In this document: piece after piece, positions 1 to 12,124 of the stretch
How the letters are laid out: every line of letters begins with the position of its first letter
Position numbering within the stretch: position 1 is the first letter of the stretch
Source: Gymnothorax reevesii
Lineage: Eukaryota > Chordata > Actinopteri > Anguilliformes > Muraenidae
Direction: 5' to 3'
DNA: 64,000 nucleotides
Assembly (NCBI GenBank): GCA_029721435.1
Contig: CM056583.1
Coordinates: 52,059,620-52,123,619 of the forward strand
Notes under the pieces: generated by a model
What the model was told of the DNA's origin: nothing
The model's input: the letters and a program-made list of their open reading frames with translations, nothing else
The model's database searches: none
Position numbers and translations under genes: made by a program

Positions 1-85
1 CATGTTACCGCTCTGTGTCTGTGTGTATTGCGCTAAGCATGGAAAAGCAGAGAGCTATCAGTGGGGGTTGTAAAGCAGATTATAG

Positions 86-241
86 CCTGAGTTTTGTCAA
101 TATAAAGGCTTCGATATCATCTCCAATGACTTTGATGGTCTTGATACAGCCATGACCAACATTCCCGAGAAGTTTAAGGCCCAAGGGCCTGCAGTAAAAT
201 CACTGAGTGTGGCTTTAAGTGGAAAATTGACCAAAGATTAA
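86..241 (+). other. Short coding-like open frame, unidentified
   Basis: This frame is open for 51 codons between an in-frame TAG (83-85) and a TAA (239-241). The composition looks protein-like (for example NDFDGLDTAMTNIPEKF). I do not recognise the family. It has no start codon near its beginning and no identifiable continuation after the stop, so if coding in origin it is an exon fragment or a pseudogene piece. Chance is a real alternative. Confidence 0.15.
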
Positions 242-1829
242 AGCGAAAGATTGTTTAAATACATAAAATAAAAAAAGAAAAGAAAAACACATCCAAGCTG
301 ATGTTTAAGCTCGAGGAGCAACAGGTTCAAGTTGGACAATCCATCTTTGGTCACAACTGTACACACAGATTTTTTTAATCATGCGTTCTCTGCGTTTTTT
401 GCCGTAGGTGAGAGTCGTAGAGGTCATGGAGGAAAAAAAAAAAAAAAGTAGCAGTCAACTCGTAATGCAAGAGTAAGAACGACATAATCATGTCGTGCTG
501 CCCTTAAGGGTGACGTAAGAAGTTTGCAGCAACACTCTTGCAATTTATCACCTGCGTGCTTCGTAGAGGCAGTAAGGAGGATGTGTAGCAGTCTAGCGAC
601 AGCTGGGCACGCCTTTCTATACCCCAGCCGTGCTTGGACGTTCTATGTATTTCGTACGTTGTGTGTGCGCCCGTCTTATTTCACACTCGCAGGAAACTTG
701 TGGTCAACTTGCGTTTGCCTTGCGGCGACATGCGTCTTGGACAAACGGTTTTATTTCCATGACCAGTTGAAAAAATGCACGTCTGACCTGCGTGTTCCTC
801 GCGTGCTCCTTGCATCAGGAGCAAGGGAAAGTTGCGTTCTTGGCCTTTCTCTGGAAATCGTGGAGTTTTTTGTGCATGATCAAAATCCATCGTACGTGCT
901 TATGGGCAGTCTGTGGGCTCAAAATTTTGCAATAAGAACCTTAGTGGCCTGTGAGTTCCGTGACGTTTTTTGCTGTAGATCCACCATGGAGTGGAAGTAC
1001 GGCCAGTTGTGACCGAGGCTTTATACAGAAATACAACAACTTTTCCAAAATGCTTTTCAGCAAGCACTGCTTTTCAAGGAAATTGTTATTTGGACAGTAA
1101 AGGCAAAATTAGGTCCTCTGTCCACAGGAAACTTTTTTTTTTTTTTTTTTTTGCGCTGGAAGCCTCTGTTTTCTATGCAAATTCTATGCAGTTCAGTGTT
1201 GACTGCGCTCAGCATCCTTGACGCAAAAACTCCCTGAACTTTCAGCTTTTTTATCTGCTCTGCTCACGGCGCTTTTTGAAACAGTGCCAGATTCATCAAT
1301 TTCACTTTTCTCTCACTAACCAATCAAATTCAAGAAGAGGGAGAGACTTATAATATCAACAGCGATGTTGGAAGAGAAACTGAACCTGTGGCTACATTCA
1401 TTCTTGAAATCAATTTGTTACAGTTTAGGTTTGTTTACCAGTCTTTGTTTAGGGACTCTAGGTTTGCTGAGAGGCCAACAGCTGTCAATAGGTACTCTGT
1501 TATCGCTTAGGTTCCCTTTATTTTATCCGAGGTAGCTAGCTACATTTCCCAAAGCATATTTACGAGCTACATTACCAGCTTGTTACATTGCTCAAACCAC
1601 TGCCTACATACAATTCCAGTTACATTTTTTTGGGAAATGAACATTCTGTAGCTCAGTAACTAAGACTATTCACGATTTACTTTCATCATGTTTGCTTTTC
1701 AAAGGTAACACGTTAACACAATGTTAAACTACAGAGACTTGACATTCGCAACAATGGATTGCAGAAGTGCTAAGAAGACAGTTTTTGTAACTTAGCAACA
1801 GTAAGCGCTGGAGATAAACGCTCTGAAAA
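242..1829. other. Non-coding stretch, no recognisable element
   Basis: Holds A- and T-homopolymer runs (near 430 and 1131-1152) and a 162-codon open frame at 524-1012. That frame is cysteine-rich, lacks any recognisable domain and does not start at an ATG, so I do not call it a gene. The stretch 480-1010 is richer in CpG than its flanks and may be an unrecognised repeat. Confidence 0.4.
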
Positions 1830-2398
1830 TGATGTCCTGGGTGCTTCCAGCTCAAATACCGCTTCCTGTGGACACAGGCCCTAAGATATTGTTAGAGATT
1901 CAGCACTCTATTCATCGATAACTAATTGAAGCCTTCAGAGAAAAAAGCACTATGCCCACAGTAAACCAAAAAGAAGGCTGTTTTGCTGCCTCTGGCATTG
2001 GGTGCTATGAATTTGACCGTGGCACAATACAATTAGAAGACTACTGAGGCATTTTGGAGCGGATACTACAGCCTTATTCGACAAAGTTGTGTCTCGGTTG
2101 TTGGACATGGGTTGTCCAGCAGTATAATGACCCAAACAATACCTCAAACACGTGAGAATTGATAAGAGGAAATAAAAATAGACTGAGCTGGTGAGGTCTG
2201 TTATGAGTCCTGATCTGAATCCTACTGAACATCCAATAAAAAGGCTGAAACAAGCTGTTGGAAGAAGGCTTTCATCAAATTAGAGCAGTTTGCTCCTGAA
2301 GTGTGGGTGAAACCTCCTATGAACAAGTGTACAAATCACACTCAGAACAAAGATAGCACTTGATTGCACAATTAACGGATGCCAATATTTTTGTCCAT
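1830..2398 (+). pseudogene. Decayed Tc1-family transposase and 3' end
   Basis: Tc1 transposases catalyse cut-and-paste movement with a DDE-type catalytic domain. Around 2113-2150 the plus strand reads QQYNDPNNTSN, a damaged form of the Tc1 QQDNDPKHTS motif carrying the second catalytic aspartate. Around 2201-2250 it reads MSPDLNPTEHPIKRLK, matching the family motif SPDLNPIEHLW with the third catalytic acidic residue. Downstream, GAGCAGTTTGCTC and a terminal GCCAATATTTTTGTCCATGA match the 3' ends of fish Tc1 elements. Stops and frameshifts break the frame throughout, so it is dead. The N-terminal DNA-binding half and the 5' inverted repeat were not found; the left limit is approximate. Confidence 0.8.
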
Positions 2399-3942
2399 GA
2401 CATCTCTCTTTTTTTAAAATTTAAATTAGCATGTACTGTCAGCAGTGATTTGTAGTATTTAAGTAAGGTTCAGTTCTCTTCAATTTCAATTGAGTTCAGA
2501 GGTTTTTTTTAAAGAGTTGGATGGGAGCCAATAATTCGTCCGCAACTGCATACTGTATTCCCCACTTACATTTACCTTTCCCTGGGGATGTTGCTTAAAA
2601 CCAGCAGATGCATAAGAATGCTAATATTTCAAGCACTCCTTGTTGCCTCCAATGATAATCCATTCCTCATGAACCCAAAACGGCATGCAAGGCCATGAAA
2701 ATCCCACACACTTCCACTGAGCAGAAGTGCTGCTACAAACACACAGCCCTCATTATAGCTCCACTGCAGACCTAGCGTTGAGCCCAGAGTCTCAGGATAA
2801 TTATTTTAAATTGCTTGGAGGAGCTCAGGTCCTGGTGGGCTATATTACCACCAATTCTAACAAGATGAATCTGTCTGAGTAACACAGGCCTAGTGGCTAC
2901 AATATGGTTCCAGGATAAGCTGCAGTGTGAGGCTATGGCGAAACAAGCATCCGCTTCCCCAGCACGTTCAGAATGTAAAGCAATGATCGCCAGCCCAGGA
3001 GTTAATTAACTGTTGGCTGTTACTTTTTCTCCTCTCTTAGTGGTGTGTGTGTGTGTGCTTGAGTGCTCGTCTGTGTTTATGTATTGTGCACAGTTCTGGC
3101 ATTCCACAAGGAATGGACTCGTCTTTGGAAGCGCGGGTACTTTTTTTAAATTTTTCTCTGTGTTTGTACAGTGTCCATGCTGCTCATCTTCTCTCTGGTC
3201 GTTGCACTTGGCCTCCTAATCCAACCGGCCATTGCAATTTGGTAGACCGACGTGCGCCGAGATGGGTGTGGCGGTGCAGTAGGGGGAGGTTTCACATATT
3301 CATCATGACGCAGTGACAGTTTCATGGCAAAAAGCTCTGGCAAAAGTGTGCAGAGCGCTCGCCAGCTCCAATCTGATTTACTTTCTGTGCTGTGGTAATT
3401 TGGCTGACCAGAACACAGTGCGCACATGCCACCTAAACCTCACAGGCAGGTTTCCAGAATGTCAGACACATTTCAATGCAATAAATAATTACAGCAACCA
3501 CTATTTAATGTAACTGAATCAGCACATAAATTATAGTATCTATATTGATTGTCCTGATGTTAGATCAAAGACGGTTGGCACGCGTAATGGAAACTCGACC
3601 TGGCTTAATTAACACAGTTGAATCTGTGATGCAAACTAACGACTTCACATCTTTCTCAGCCAACCACAAACTGCCTCGGCATCGGGTAGTGCTTATATAT
3701 CCGGCCTCTCTCATCTCAAAAAATGCAAAAGAAAAGAGAAAAAGAGAGATGCTTGGTAATGCGTCCTTTACGCACAGGTCCTTCTGATTTCATCCGCGTC
3801 ACGCATGGTATTTATTGATGTTGTGATCTGTGCACACTACTTATCTTTATTACAGGGGGTTTAAATATAGGTTACCAAATATGAGTGTTAGTGGGAAAAT
3901 ATGTTTGCCTTATCCGTAATGCCAACCTCAATCCCACCAAAG
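2399..3942. other. Non-coding stretch, nothing recognised
   Basis: A short GT run lies near 3041-3058. Several overlapping open frames on both strands between 3013 and 3790 are under 95 codons and have no recognisable domain. No element ends were found. Confidence 0.4.
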
Positions 3943-4163
3943 CCCTAGACCAGGGATACTCACTCTTTTCCAGATTGAGCTGCTGTGGGTGCAGGCTTTC
4001 ATTCTAACCAACCAGTCACACACCTGATTCTACTAATCAACCCTTGAGGCTTTTGCCAAAGACCTGTGATTAGTAGAATCAGGTGTGAGACTGCATGGTT
4101 AGAATGAAAGCCTGCACCCACTGCGGCTCAATCTGGAAAAGAGTGAGTATCCCTGCCCTAGAC
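3943..4163. mobile_element. Foldback hAT-type MITE with 8-bp target duplications
   Basis: A 205-bp element (3951-4155) begins CAGGGATACTCACT and ends AGTGAGTATCCCTG. The two arms are nearly perfect inverted repeats of roughly 90 bp around a short centre near 4050. It is flanked on both sides by CCCTAGAC (3943-3950 and 4156-4163), a perfect 8-bp target-site duplication. The CAGGG terminus plus 8-bp duplication is the hAT signature. It is non-autonomous, with no coding capacity, and the intact duplication suggests a fairly recent insertion. Confidence 0.9.
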
Positions 4164-4364
4164 ACTGACGGCTGAGAGGGTGGAGGACGCAATGTCTTCT
4201 ATCGAGCTCATGGCCACACTGGTGTAGGGGCCGCCTCCGGTGGCCATTTACCCCTTTTCCACCAAAAAGAACCTGGTGCTAGTGCCGTACTGGTCCTAGT
4301 GCTTAGTTGGTTCACGAATGAAAATTTTAAACAAAAATAATGCTTGCGTTCTATGCTCAGTAAA

Positions 4365-4524
4365 GCCACTTGCACAATGAACACGAAACAAATTTTGTGC
4401 ACGACTGATTACATTCAAAGTCAATGCAAAGATGAGAATACACGCAAGTATTCGCGTTTTTGCATTGACTTTGAATGTAATCTGTCGTGCAAAAAAATTG
4501 TTTCGCATCCATTGTGCAAATGGC
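4365..4524. repeat. Foldback repeat, ~75-bp arms
   Basis: The arms run from GCCACTTGCACAATG (4365) inward and back out to CATTGTGCAAATGGC (4524), with the centre near 4444. The inner part, GATTACATTCAAAGTCAATG against CATTGACTTTGAATGTAATC, is perfect. No convincing target duplication is visible, so the superfamily is open. It is probably a MITE that may extend further left, where 4250-4320 has a MITE-like look. Confidence 0.65.
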
Positions 4525-6147
4525 CTAGTACTATTATTGTCACTTAGGTTTTATCATTTTTAGTGGGGGAAAGGAATACAGCCTGATTGCAATGATCTCG
4601 TATTGAGTGAAGATCGCATATTGAAAAAAAATGTGTAACGTGTCTTGCATTGTTGTCCGTGCATGTTAATCCCGGAATTTTAAGCAGCAACAGGGTGTAA
4701 TAATAGGAACACGCTATCCATCATTTCTCTTCCCAATGATGCAGGCAGAAGAAATAAATGAGCAACGATCGTATTTCATTCCAACTTCATAAGTTTGAAT
4801 ACATAACATAGTTTCGTTCTGAAATTCCATTCAAGTTCACTAATGGTAATAATCTGCAAATGCCCTAGCTAGCCAGCTAATTCATACTCGTAATGCTTAG
4901 ACGTAAGCAGTGCAGAAAACATGCCTGAAGCAGCAAAGTAAAATGCAACATTAACGCATCATGCAGATATAGGACAGAGGTTTCTTTACCCCAACATTTT
5001 AAAGGTGAGAAGTAGAGCTCATTTGATTGGTGAAGATTTGACTTGGCTGTGTTAAACCCACTCATGCCTTCTCTTCTCTCCTTTGCCACTTGCACCGGCA
5101 GGAGGGACAGAGGTGGGACAGAGGAGTACTTGCTGCGGGCACAAAAATTTAAAATACGCCTGGATACACCCCGTTGGCACGGCGCTCCCCCCATTCGCTG
5201 TGCCTGCGCTGTGCCTGTGCCTAGTCAACAAATTTAGAGCCCGATAATGTTGCATCTCTCAACTGAATTGGGAGAGGAAAATTTGATACAAATGCATTAA
5301 AAACATACAGTGCAGAATACTAGAACCCTTTTAGGCTGCCCAGTTACATCTGCAAGTTCACTCAAGATCCTCAATTTGACGCTATCTTATGCAGAGTCAC
5401 GCAGCGTTCCATAAAAGCTGATCATTGAGTTTGCAGTAACCTTATGTAAAAACACAAAATTCACTGCAAAGTGTTATTTTCAAGAAAGGGAAATTAACTT
5501 ATTTTAAGACTTATAACACTTATTTCTATCACCATTTTCTTAGAAAGACAATCCTTTACCCTTGATTAGAGGTAATGAGGTAAGTGAATTTTCCCTTGTC
5601 AAGTAAATGTTGTAGGTATAAATCATTAACATAGTAATATCTGTAATACACCTTATTTTCACAAAACGAACATTCCACCATCAGTAAAAAAGCAGGCAAT
5701 ATACTACCCTAGATTGAACAGAGATGGTGCAATGAACGTATCAAGGATTTACCGAAAGCTTTGAGCTGTTCAATCAAAAATCCTTGGCATTCGATTTCGA
5801 ATGCAGTATAAATTCTAAAACAGACCACCGCACTGAACAAAATGCCACCACATGCTGTATTATTAGCAAAGGCTAACGATTTCTCTCATTAATCAATGTG
5901 GCAATCTAGCTCTGAGATCAAAGTGGCAAACCGAAAGTAAGAAATAGCTACTCCATACAAAAACGTTTGTACTCACACTGAATGAAGAAAAACTCTCCAT
6001 CATTGAATTTCTCCTCCAGAGAGTCAATGCTATCAGCCCTTCAGTGTGTTCTATTCAGAATAACTGCTATTGTCCGTCTCCGTATCAAATTTTGATCTCA
6101 TAAATGTAACCTGAGCACTCCAGGGTTGGTTATGGAAGTCTTTTTAC
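4525..6147. other. Non-coding stretch, nothing recognised
   Basis: AT-rich DNA with overlapping short open frames at 4877-5255 on both strands. None has a recognisable domain and all are under 106 codons. Confidence 0.4.
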
Positions 6148-6290
6148 TATCCCCCGCCGCGCGATTAGCGCAAAGCGGGGGATATAGCATAGAATTGGGC
6201 TCCATCTGTACGTCCGTTCTTTCGTCTGTCCGTACGTCCTACGGACACATAAAATTGAGGCGGTGGGGGATTTTGCCATGTTAGTGGCAA
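6148..6290. repeat. GC-rich hairpin plus TCCG/TCTG-rich tail
   Basis: TATCCCCCGC (6148-6157) and GCGGGGGATA (6175-6184) form a perfect 10-bp stem over a 17-nt loop. About 25 nt further on comes a run of CTGTACGTCCG, TCTGTCCGTACG-type repeats (6206-6245). The same layout, hairpin then TCTG repeats, recurs near 18.4 kb with a different stem. It is probably a dispersed repeat; I cannot name the family. Confidence 0.5.
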
Positions 6291-7470
6291 GCACTTGTTT
6301 TCTATGCAGTCACTCCATTTTCAGCAGCGCAAAGTTAAGAGAATACAACCTAACTTGCTGTAGTGCTTAACTTGTAGTAACTTGCTGTAGTGCTTAAATA
6401 TTTAATAGGGTTTAAATATTTTTCTGAGGGTTCAATCCATGTCTTTCAATTACTGTGGAAAGTTTATGCTGTCTGGAATTGGATAAAAAGACCTGTCAAT
6501 CAGTAGATAATTACTGGAAAAGTTCCACGTAGGTTTGAACTATAACTGTGCTTTACACAGATAAACCTGAACAAGTATTAAATTACAGCATTTCAGAGAG
6601 AGATTGAACGAGGATGTGAATGACTGAATTACGTGTAAATCAATGATAGGAAAACACATATTTTTAATATCTGATGACTATAATTGATAGTAGAAGTGCA
6701 TAGTATCAATTCCATATTTAAGTTTTGCTTCAAAAATTCTTTTTTTCACTGCTTAATTGTAATACCATAGACCAATTATAGCTTGGTTGCAGCCAAGGAC
6801 AATTATTTTTTCTGTCACCAGAGATCTTTTTTATTTACTGCTGGATAAATACTATGAGCAATTATTTACGGCATTTTGCACATCAGGCTTGGCTGAGGAG
6901 TTTAATTCTTGTAATTTCTTGGAAAATGGGACTTAACTCATCCATATTTTTCTCAGGTGGAGCTTCCTTGTGAATATTCAATAACCATTTCAGGTACGCC
7001 ATTGTGTAACCGCATGCATAAATACAGCAACTCCATGTCCACAGACGTCTACATCTGTGCAAAAGTTTTAAAATGATGACACAATCAGAATCGTTTTTAA
7101 CACTGGTCCTTTACTCAGAAGTCACTAGCTTAATATCACTCATTTACAACATCGCATATGGCCAATTTTCTGAGACCTAATGCAAATCAAAAGTAGAATC
7201 ATAAAAAATAATACCAAGAAACACTTATGAGGATAATATCTGTAAACTTAAAAAGTAGCATTTGCACTCAAATTAATGGAAATTTTTTCCAGTTTGCACA
7301 CTATGCTTGCTCAAATCAACTTTTTCCCTACCAACTCAGCCCTTGTATGTTGGTGTTCTAAGGAGTTGAAAAATCTGAACATTGTAATGTTTGAATAGTG
7401 TCGATATGATAGACAGTGCAGAACTACTTAGAAGGTAAAATGTTGATGCTAGCCTGCAGTGCTTTGCTGG
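6291..7470. other. AT-rich stretch, nothing recognised
   Basis: No open frame of note, no inverted repeats and no recognised element. Confidence 0.4.
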
Positions 7471-8017
7471 AGCCATAGACTGTATAAAAAGATGGAGGAG
7501 CACCCAGGTCTGAAAAGTGAGGCTGATGCGGATATTTCAAAAATTTGCATTATATTTTATCGCCAGCAGATGGCGATGTCGGTGATTGCAGAAAGTAGTT
7601 CAATGCTATTGAAGTCTATGAGAAAATGACCCTTCTTTGCCACCTGATTCATTGTTTCAATAATGATTTTCCGCATCATTTTATGGTATCGATCCCAAGT
7701 TTCAAGTCTCCTTCGATATATTCTGATGTTCGTTTTTGTCAATTATGGTCCCAAATAGATTAGAATTAAGGATAAAGCCAGAATATGCTTTAGGGCCGTG
7801 GCTATCCTCTGGTCCTTGTCCGATACAGTCAGATTCAGAGCCGCGTTCCTCCCGGGATCTTCACTTCCCGCTCTCGTCCAATAGGAATCACATCCGGTTT
7901 CAAAATGACAAAATGGTGCTGTTCGAATTGCCAAAATTGAGGCTTCCTTAATGGTATGCTGAAAGCAATGGGTCACGTCACGGTTCTTTCGTCCATCATT
8001 TGATACAGTCTATGGCT
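7471..8017. mobile_element. 547-bp non-autonomous DNA element with inverted ends
   Basis: The left end AGCCATAGACTGTATAAAAA (7471) is the inverted match of the right end, which finishes TGATACAGTCTATGGCT (8017). The terminal inverted repeats are about 26 bp and diverge at three or four positions. The interior encodes only short frames (7557-7976) without recognisable domains. No clear target duplication is visible, so the superfamily cannot be assigned from sequence alone. Confidence 0.7.
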
Positions 8018-10253
8018 GCAGCCGAAGTGAGCATGATGCATTTTCGGGTTGAGCAATACAACACAATGTAGCTGTGCACTGTTGAAAATGTACTGGCCTT
8101 AAACTGTGAAACACCCCCCCACCCACCCACCCTTAAAAAAATATACAAAATTAAGAGCAAGGACCAACTGACAAAAATGTTCATGGTTTGGTGTCCAACA
8201 CATTAAACTCCCCTTTGCTGTTTTTATTGTACAACAAAAGAATCCCCAAAGCAAGTCCATCGCTAGAAAAATGTTTCAATCTTTTTTGGAGCAAAATCCT
8301 TTTGAAGGTCAACAAATTGTTTTTTTCAAGGAGATGCTGCACTTCAGAGAAAAACAAAATATTTAGTGCAGCATGTCTCTCAGAGAATTCTCTAGTCAAG
8401 AAAGAAATGTCAACTTGTGCCCAGCCTATCAGAAATAAGTCTTTCTCAAGAGGATGTGTTTCTTTGCCCCATTCTCTGTACAAGAGGGGCAGTAATTGTG
8501 TTTCAGGCATGTATGTCTTGCACAGTTGGCACAGAAAAACTGTGTGCCAATTGGTTCAAAAGCTCTGCCCATCCTAAAATGAAGCAGAGAGAATTCAGGG
8601 GTTTCAACACTTCCTTTATGCACAACAAGAATTGACAACCAATCATACATCACCCAGCAAGATGGCCTGCCAGTTGTAGCTCTGGTTTTGATATCAGAGA
8701 ACTGGGGACATCAATATGCTGCAAACATGCATTTCAGCAAAGGCAGCCTTTTTAAGATAGGATCAGACTCAACTTCCCAAAGAGTGGATTTCCCAATGGG
8801 AGATGGTTGTTCTCCGTCAGACTGTTTTGGTTCCTCTCACAAAACGACGACTCCTCAGGGGTGATGTTTTGATTGTGAAGATTAGGAGTTTATAAGGCAG
8901 TGCACTGCCTGTCACATGTGTAGCCTCTGGAGACAACCAGGTTTTTTATTTATCTCAAACCCAAGATGCTCCCAAGAATGATGGATCAGCTTGGCACAAA
9001 CCCTACATCAGAAGATTTGGGCCTGCTTTTTGTGCTACTGGCGATAAAACCGAGAATGAATGAAATTGTGTGTGCGTGTGTGTGTGTGTGTGTGTGAGAG
9101 TGTGTGGAGGGAGGGGGGAGTGTTGGGCCAGTGGAGCTGGGGAGGATGAAGAAAGAGATAGAAAGAAAACAAATCCAGCAAACCCAGCAAAGAGCCCGTC
9201 TCATTATACGACAATGTTCTTTAACTCAAGACAGCGTATAAACGATTTTGCTTTTTTCCTTCAGCTCATTCCCGTGGGAGTTTTAGCATTAAGCGGCTGT
9301 GTCTCTATTGAGGGGAGAGCTGATGGAAAGAGGACGAAAGAAACACAGCCTGTGTTCTTTAGATGGGCTGCCCACCAATTTAATGAAGATGTCTAAACCG
9401 GCTGTACCCCATTAAGGTCATCGGCTGATGATAGATTAAAAAATCTGAAGAGGACAAGCTCATGATGGGGAGGGGGTGAATTATTAATTGGCTGATATCT
9501 GTTGGTTATGGAGGACAAATGTTTCCCAACTCAAAAACCTGAATTTCACGTTTTTTCCCCAACAAGTATTCTGCGTTTTTTTTTTTTCATTCATAAGAAG
9601 CCAATTCCACACTTTCTCAACCTTTCCATGAAATTTTTAAAAAATTGACCCCTCTCTCATTTTTATCACCACCATCACCACAGGCCCTACCTACCACTCT
9701 TCTAATGGAAAGTATTCTGCAATAATTTCAAGACCAGTCACATGCCAGAGTTTTTTTTTTTTTTTTTAATTGCATGGAATTTTCAAAATTACATGAATCA
9801 TCATTATTTGTGAGTGTGTAGGTAGATAGGACAATACAGTATTGTACAGTATTAATGTCATTATGTCCTCAGTGCAGTGCTCGCTGTACTTCTGCATGGC
9901 TCACATTTTTCACTGACTAGCATCATGTCTCATAACCATACTTGTAACACAGCAAAACACAATGATTTAGAAGTAAAAAAAAAAAACATGCCAAAATGGT
10001 GTTAATTTAAATCAAGAAAGATTCAACTACTCAAATATGAGAGGTCGGCAGCTGCAATACATTCACTAACTAGCATAATTCTTGCTTAGGTGCAGCTGTA
10101 TAAAACTCAATATTATATTCTTCCCCAGTCCCTGAAGTGTGTGCTGTGCGGTTGCTACTTCTTCCGCTGAACTGAATGAAATCTCTCTGAGATGGGTTCT
10201 GATTTGGGGAAATAAAAATGGATATGTTTCATTTATATTCTCGACTGATATTT
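8018..10253. other. Non-coding stretch with simple repeats
   Basis: Includes a C-rich CCCA run (8109-8132), a GT microsatellite (annotated separately) and T/A runs near 9575, 9751 and 9977. Overlapping frames at 8181-8653 on both strands reach 129 codons but have frequent alternatives and no recognised domain. The 9200-9500 part is non-repetitive and could be conserved non-coding sequence, which cannot be judged without alignment. Confidence 0.35.
9067..9099. repeat. GT microsatellite
   Basis: An almost pure GT run with one GC interruption, ending in GAGAG. Confidence 0.95.
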
Positions 10254-11619
10254 AGGTCATTCCACGCGAAACTGAACAAAGCTACCCCCGACCCCCTCCG
10301 ATTTCCATGAAACCTATTGTGCGAAAAGCACTTAGAACCAATAATGATAGACCAAAATTTCAGGCACAACGGTGTAATGGATTTTAACATATGCATGATT
10401 GAAATTTGCTGACCACGCCCATTTTGCTATTTTGCTTTTTCCGGGTCCAATGTTTCGAGGCCAGTATCTGCTTGCGCATCAGTGAGAATCTCAAGTCATC
10501 TATGCCTTGCTCGCTTTTAGGCTTCACCATCAGAAGCACTGAGGAAGAATTTCATATCCATTTTGAATATAGTTGAAAATGGGAGATAAATTTACTCATC
10601 TAACAGATACGGCATTCCAGAACAGTTGCTGCCGTTATATTGTATGGACACATGGAAAATACCAATATGCATTGCTACCCTTTGGTCAACTCAGTTTATC
10701 AAAAAATTAAAGCCTGAAATGCGCCCCGCAAGCAAATATGGAAAATTAGCATATTTTTCAAGTTCGAAAATGACAAGGTTGACAGTTGGTGAATGAGAAA
10801 AGATTTTAACCACGCAATCGTCATTGACATATGACTCAATTGAATAAAGTCCTATCGACTAGCTGAACCTCGGTCCATGGGAAATGCAATGGACATTGAT
10901 GTATGGTTTGATGAAATTGACAAATATGTCAAATAAGTTAAATCGACTTTCTTGTTTTTGATATTGGCGTAACAGCGTAAGTTGTGCAGTTCCTGAGCTA
11001 GACATCAGTAAATCAGTAAATGTATATCAACAAAATAAATGAAACAGCTCTCCAATGATGTTCAGTCAAATGTTGTGAGGGTTTAGTGGTAAGAACCGTG
11101 GCACTCTAATGAGATGTTTACAGAAAATGTTAGCACCTCTCACATCAGAAATGTTCCAATCAAAAGAGCTGGGACTGGGGAAACCAATAAAAGAATGGAT
11201 GAAGATTGAAGTGGACAAATTAATTATTCATGCACAATTTCTTCTCTCTTTTCTCTCTCGAAGAGTATTATCACCTCCCGATCCTGGATCCAATACTGTT
11301 CAGACTGATTTACAGCAGTCTAGCTCAGTGCTGCTGATGGTGAAGCCTAAAAGTATAGAAGGTATAGATGACGTAGAAAAAAAAATCTTAAGATTCTCAC
11401 TAATGCGCAAGCAGATACTGGCCTCCAAATAGGAGCAAGCAAAATAGCAAAATGGGTGTGGTCAGGAAATTTCAATCATGCATATCTTGAAAGCTATTTC
11501 ACGTTGTTTCTGAAATTTTGAAATATCACTATGAGTTCTAAGGGCTATTCTCAAAATAAGTTTCATGAAAATCGGAGGGGGTCGGGGGGAGCTTTGTTCA
11601 GTTTGGCGTGGAATGACCC
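10254..11619. mobile_element. 1.37-kb element with ~300-bp terminal inverted repeats
   Basis: The left end GGTCATTCCACGCGAAACTG (10255) pairs with the right end CAGTTTGGCGTGGAATGACC (11618). The inverted match continues inward past shared blocks such as GACCCCCTCCGAT, CATTTTGCTATTTTGC, GCCAGTATCTGCTTGCGCA and TAGGCTTCACCATCAG, giving arms 10255-10550 and about 11320-11618. ATTT lies directly outside both ends (10250-10253 and 11620-11623), a possible 4-bp duplication, but it is low complexity. A 107-codon frame (11109-11432) runs partly into the right arm and has no recognised domain. No transposase was identified. The superfamily is unresolved. Confidence 0.8.
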
Positions 11620-12124
11620 ATTTATCCATTTTTATTACATTTTAATTGCCATATCAGTGAGATGGAATTATATTGCGCACAAATCTGCAACAGGAATTGG
11701 CTGATTCCCAGAAGTCGGAGCATTCTACAGTGCCACCGCTTGGGGAATATCATTCCCAGAAGTCATGGAAGAGAAATGAAACCCATTCGTTCTACATCCT
11801 ATATTCAGAATGACTGCACTGTACTCTTTCAGCCTGAATGATGTTCTATTCATCACTGATAAAGCCGTGAAAGTAGAGCAACGTCTCCAGAAGCAAAGAT
11901 GAAAAACCTTCACACAGTGTTCAGGTGCATGTGCGGCCCGTCACCTTCGTGACGGGGCAACCCTTTGTCAAGTTAAGCCGAGTCAGCTGATGCTATTGTG
12001 TGTTCTTTCCTGTCATTAGTTACAGTGTATACACAGTTTTAGGTTGGATGAAATTGGAGATGGCTATGTCTGAAACCACAATCTGGGAAAGCTTGTGTAT
12101 GTCTTCTATAGATAGATTTCCATT
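11620..12124. other. Non-coding spacer between two elements
   Basis: No recognised element. A 62-codon minus-strand frame has no domain. Confidence 0.4.

Noticed and set aside
524..1012. 162-codon open frame, longest outside transposons apart from the LINE
   Set aside because: It has no ATG at its start, no recognisable domain, an unusual cysteine-rich composition, and lies in CpG-richer DNA where long chance frames are more likely.
8181..8653. Overlapping open frames on both strands, one with a C-x2-C..C-x2-C pattern on the minus strand (8429-8653)
   Set aside because: I considered a piggyBac-type C-terminal zinc finger, but the spacing and neighbouring residues do not fit and no transposase core lies next to it.
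9070..9396. 108-codon frame
   Set aside because: It starts inside the GT microsatellite and has no recognisable domain.
11109..11432. 107-codon frame inside the 10254 element
   Set aside because: Its second half lies in the inverted arm and no transposase motif is present, so I did not call it as a gene.
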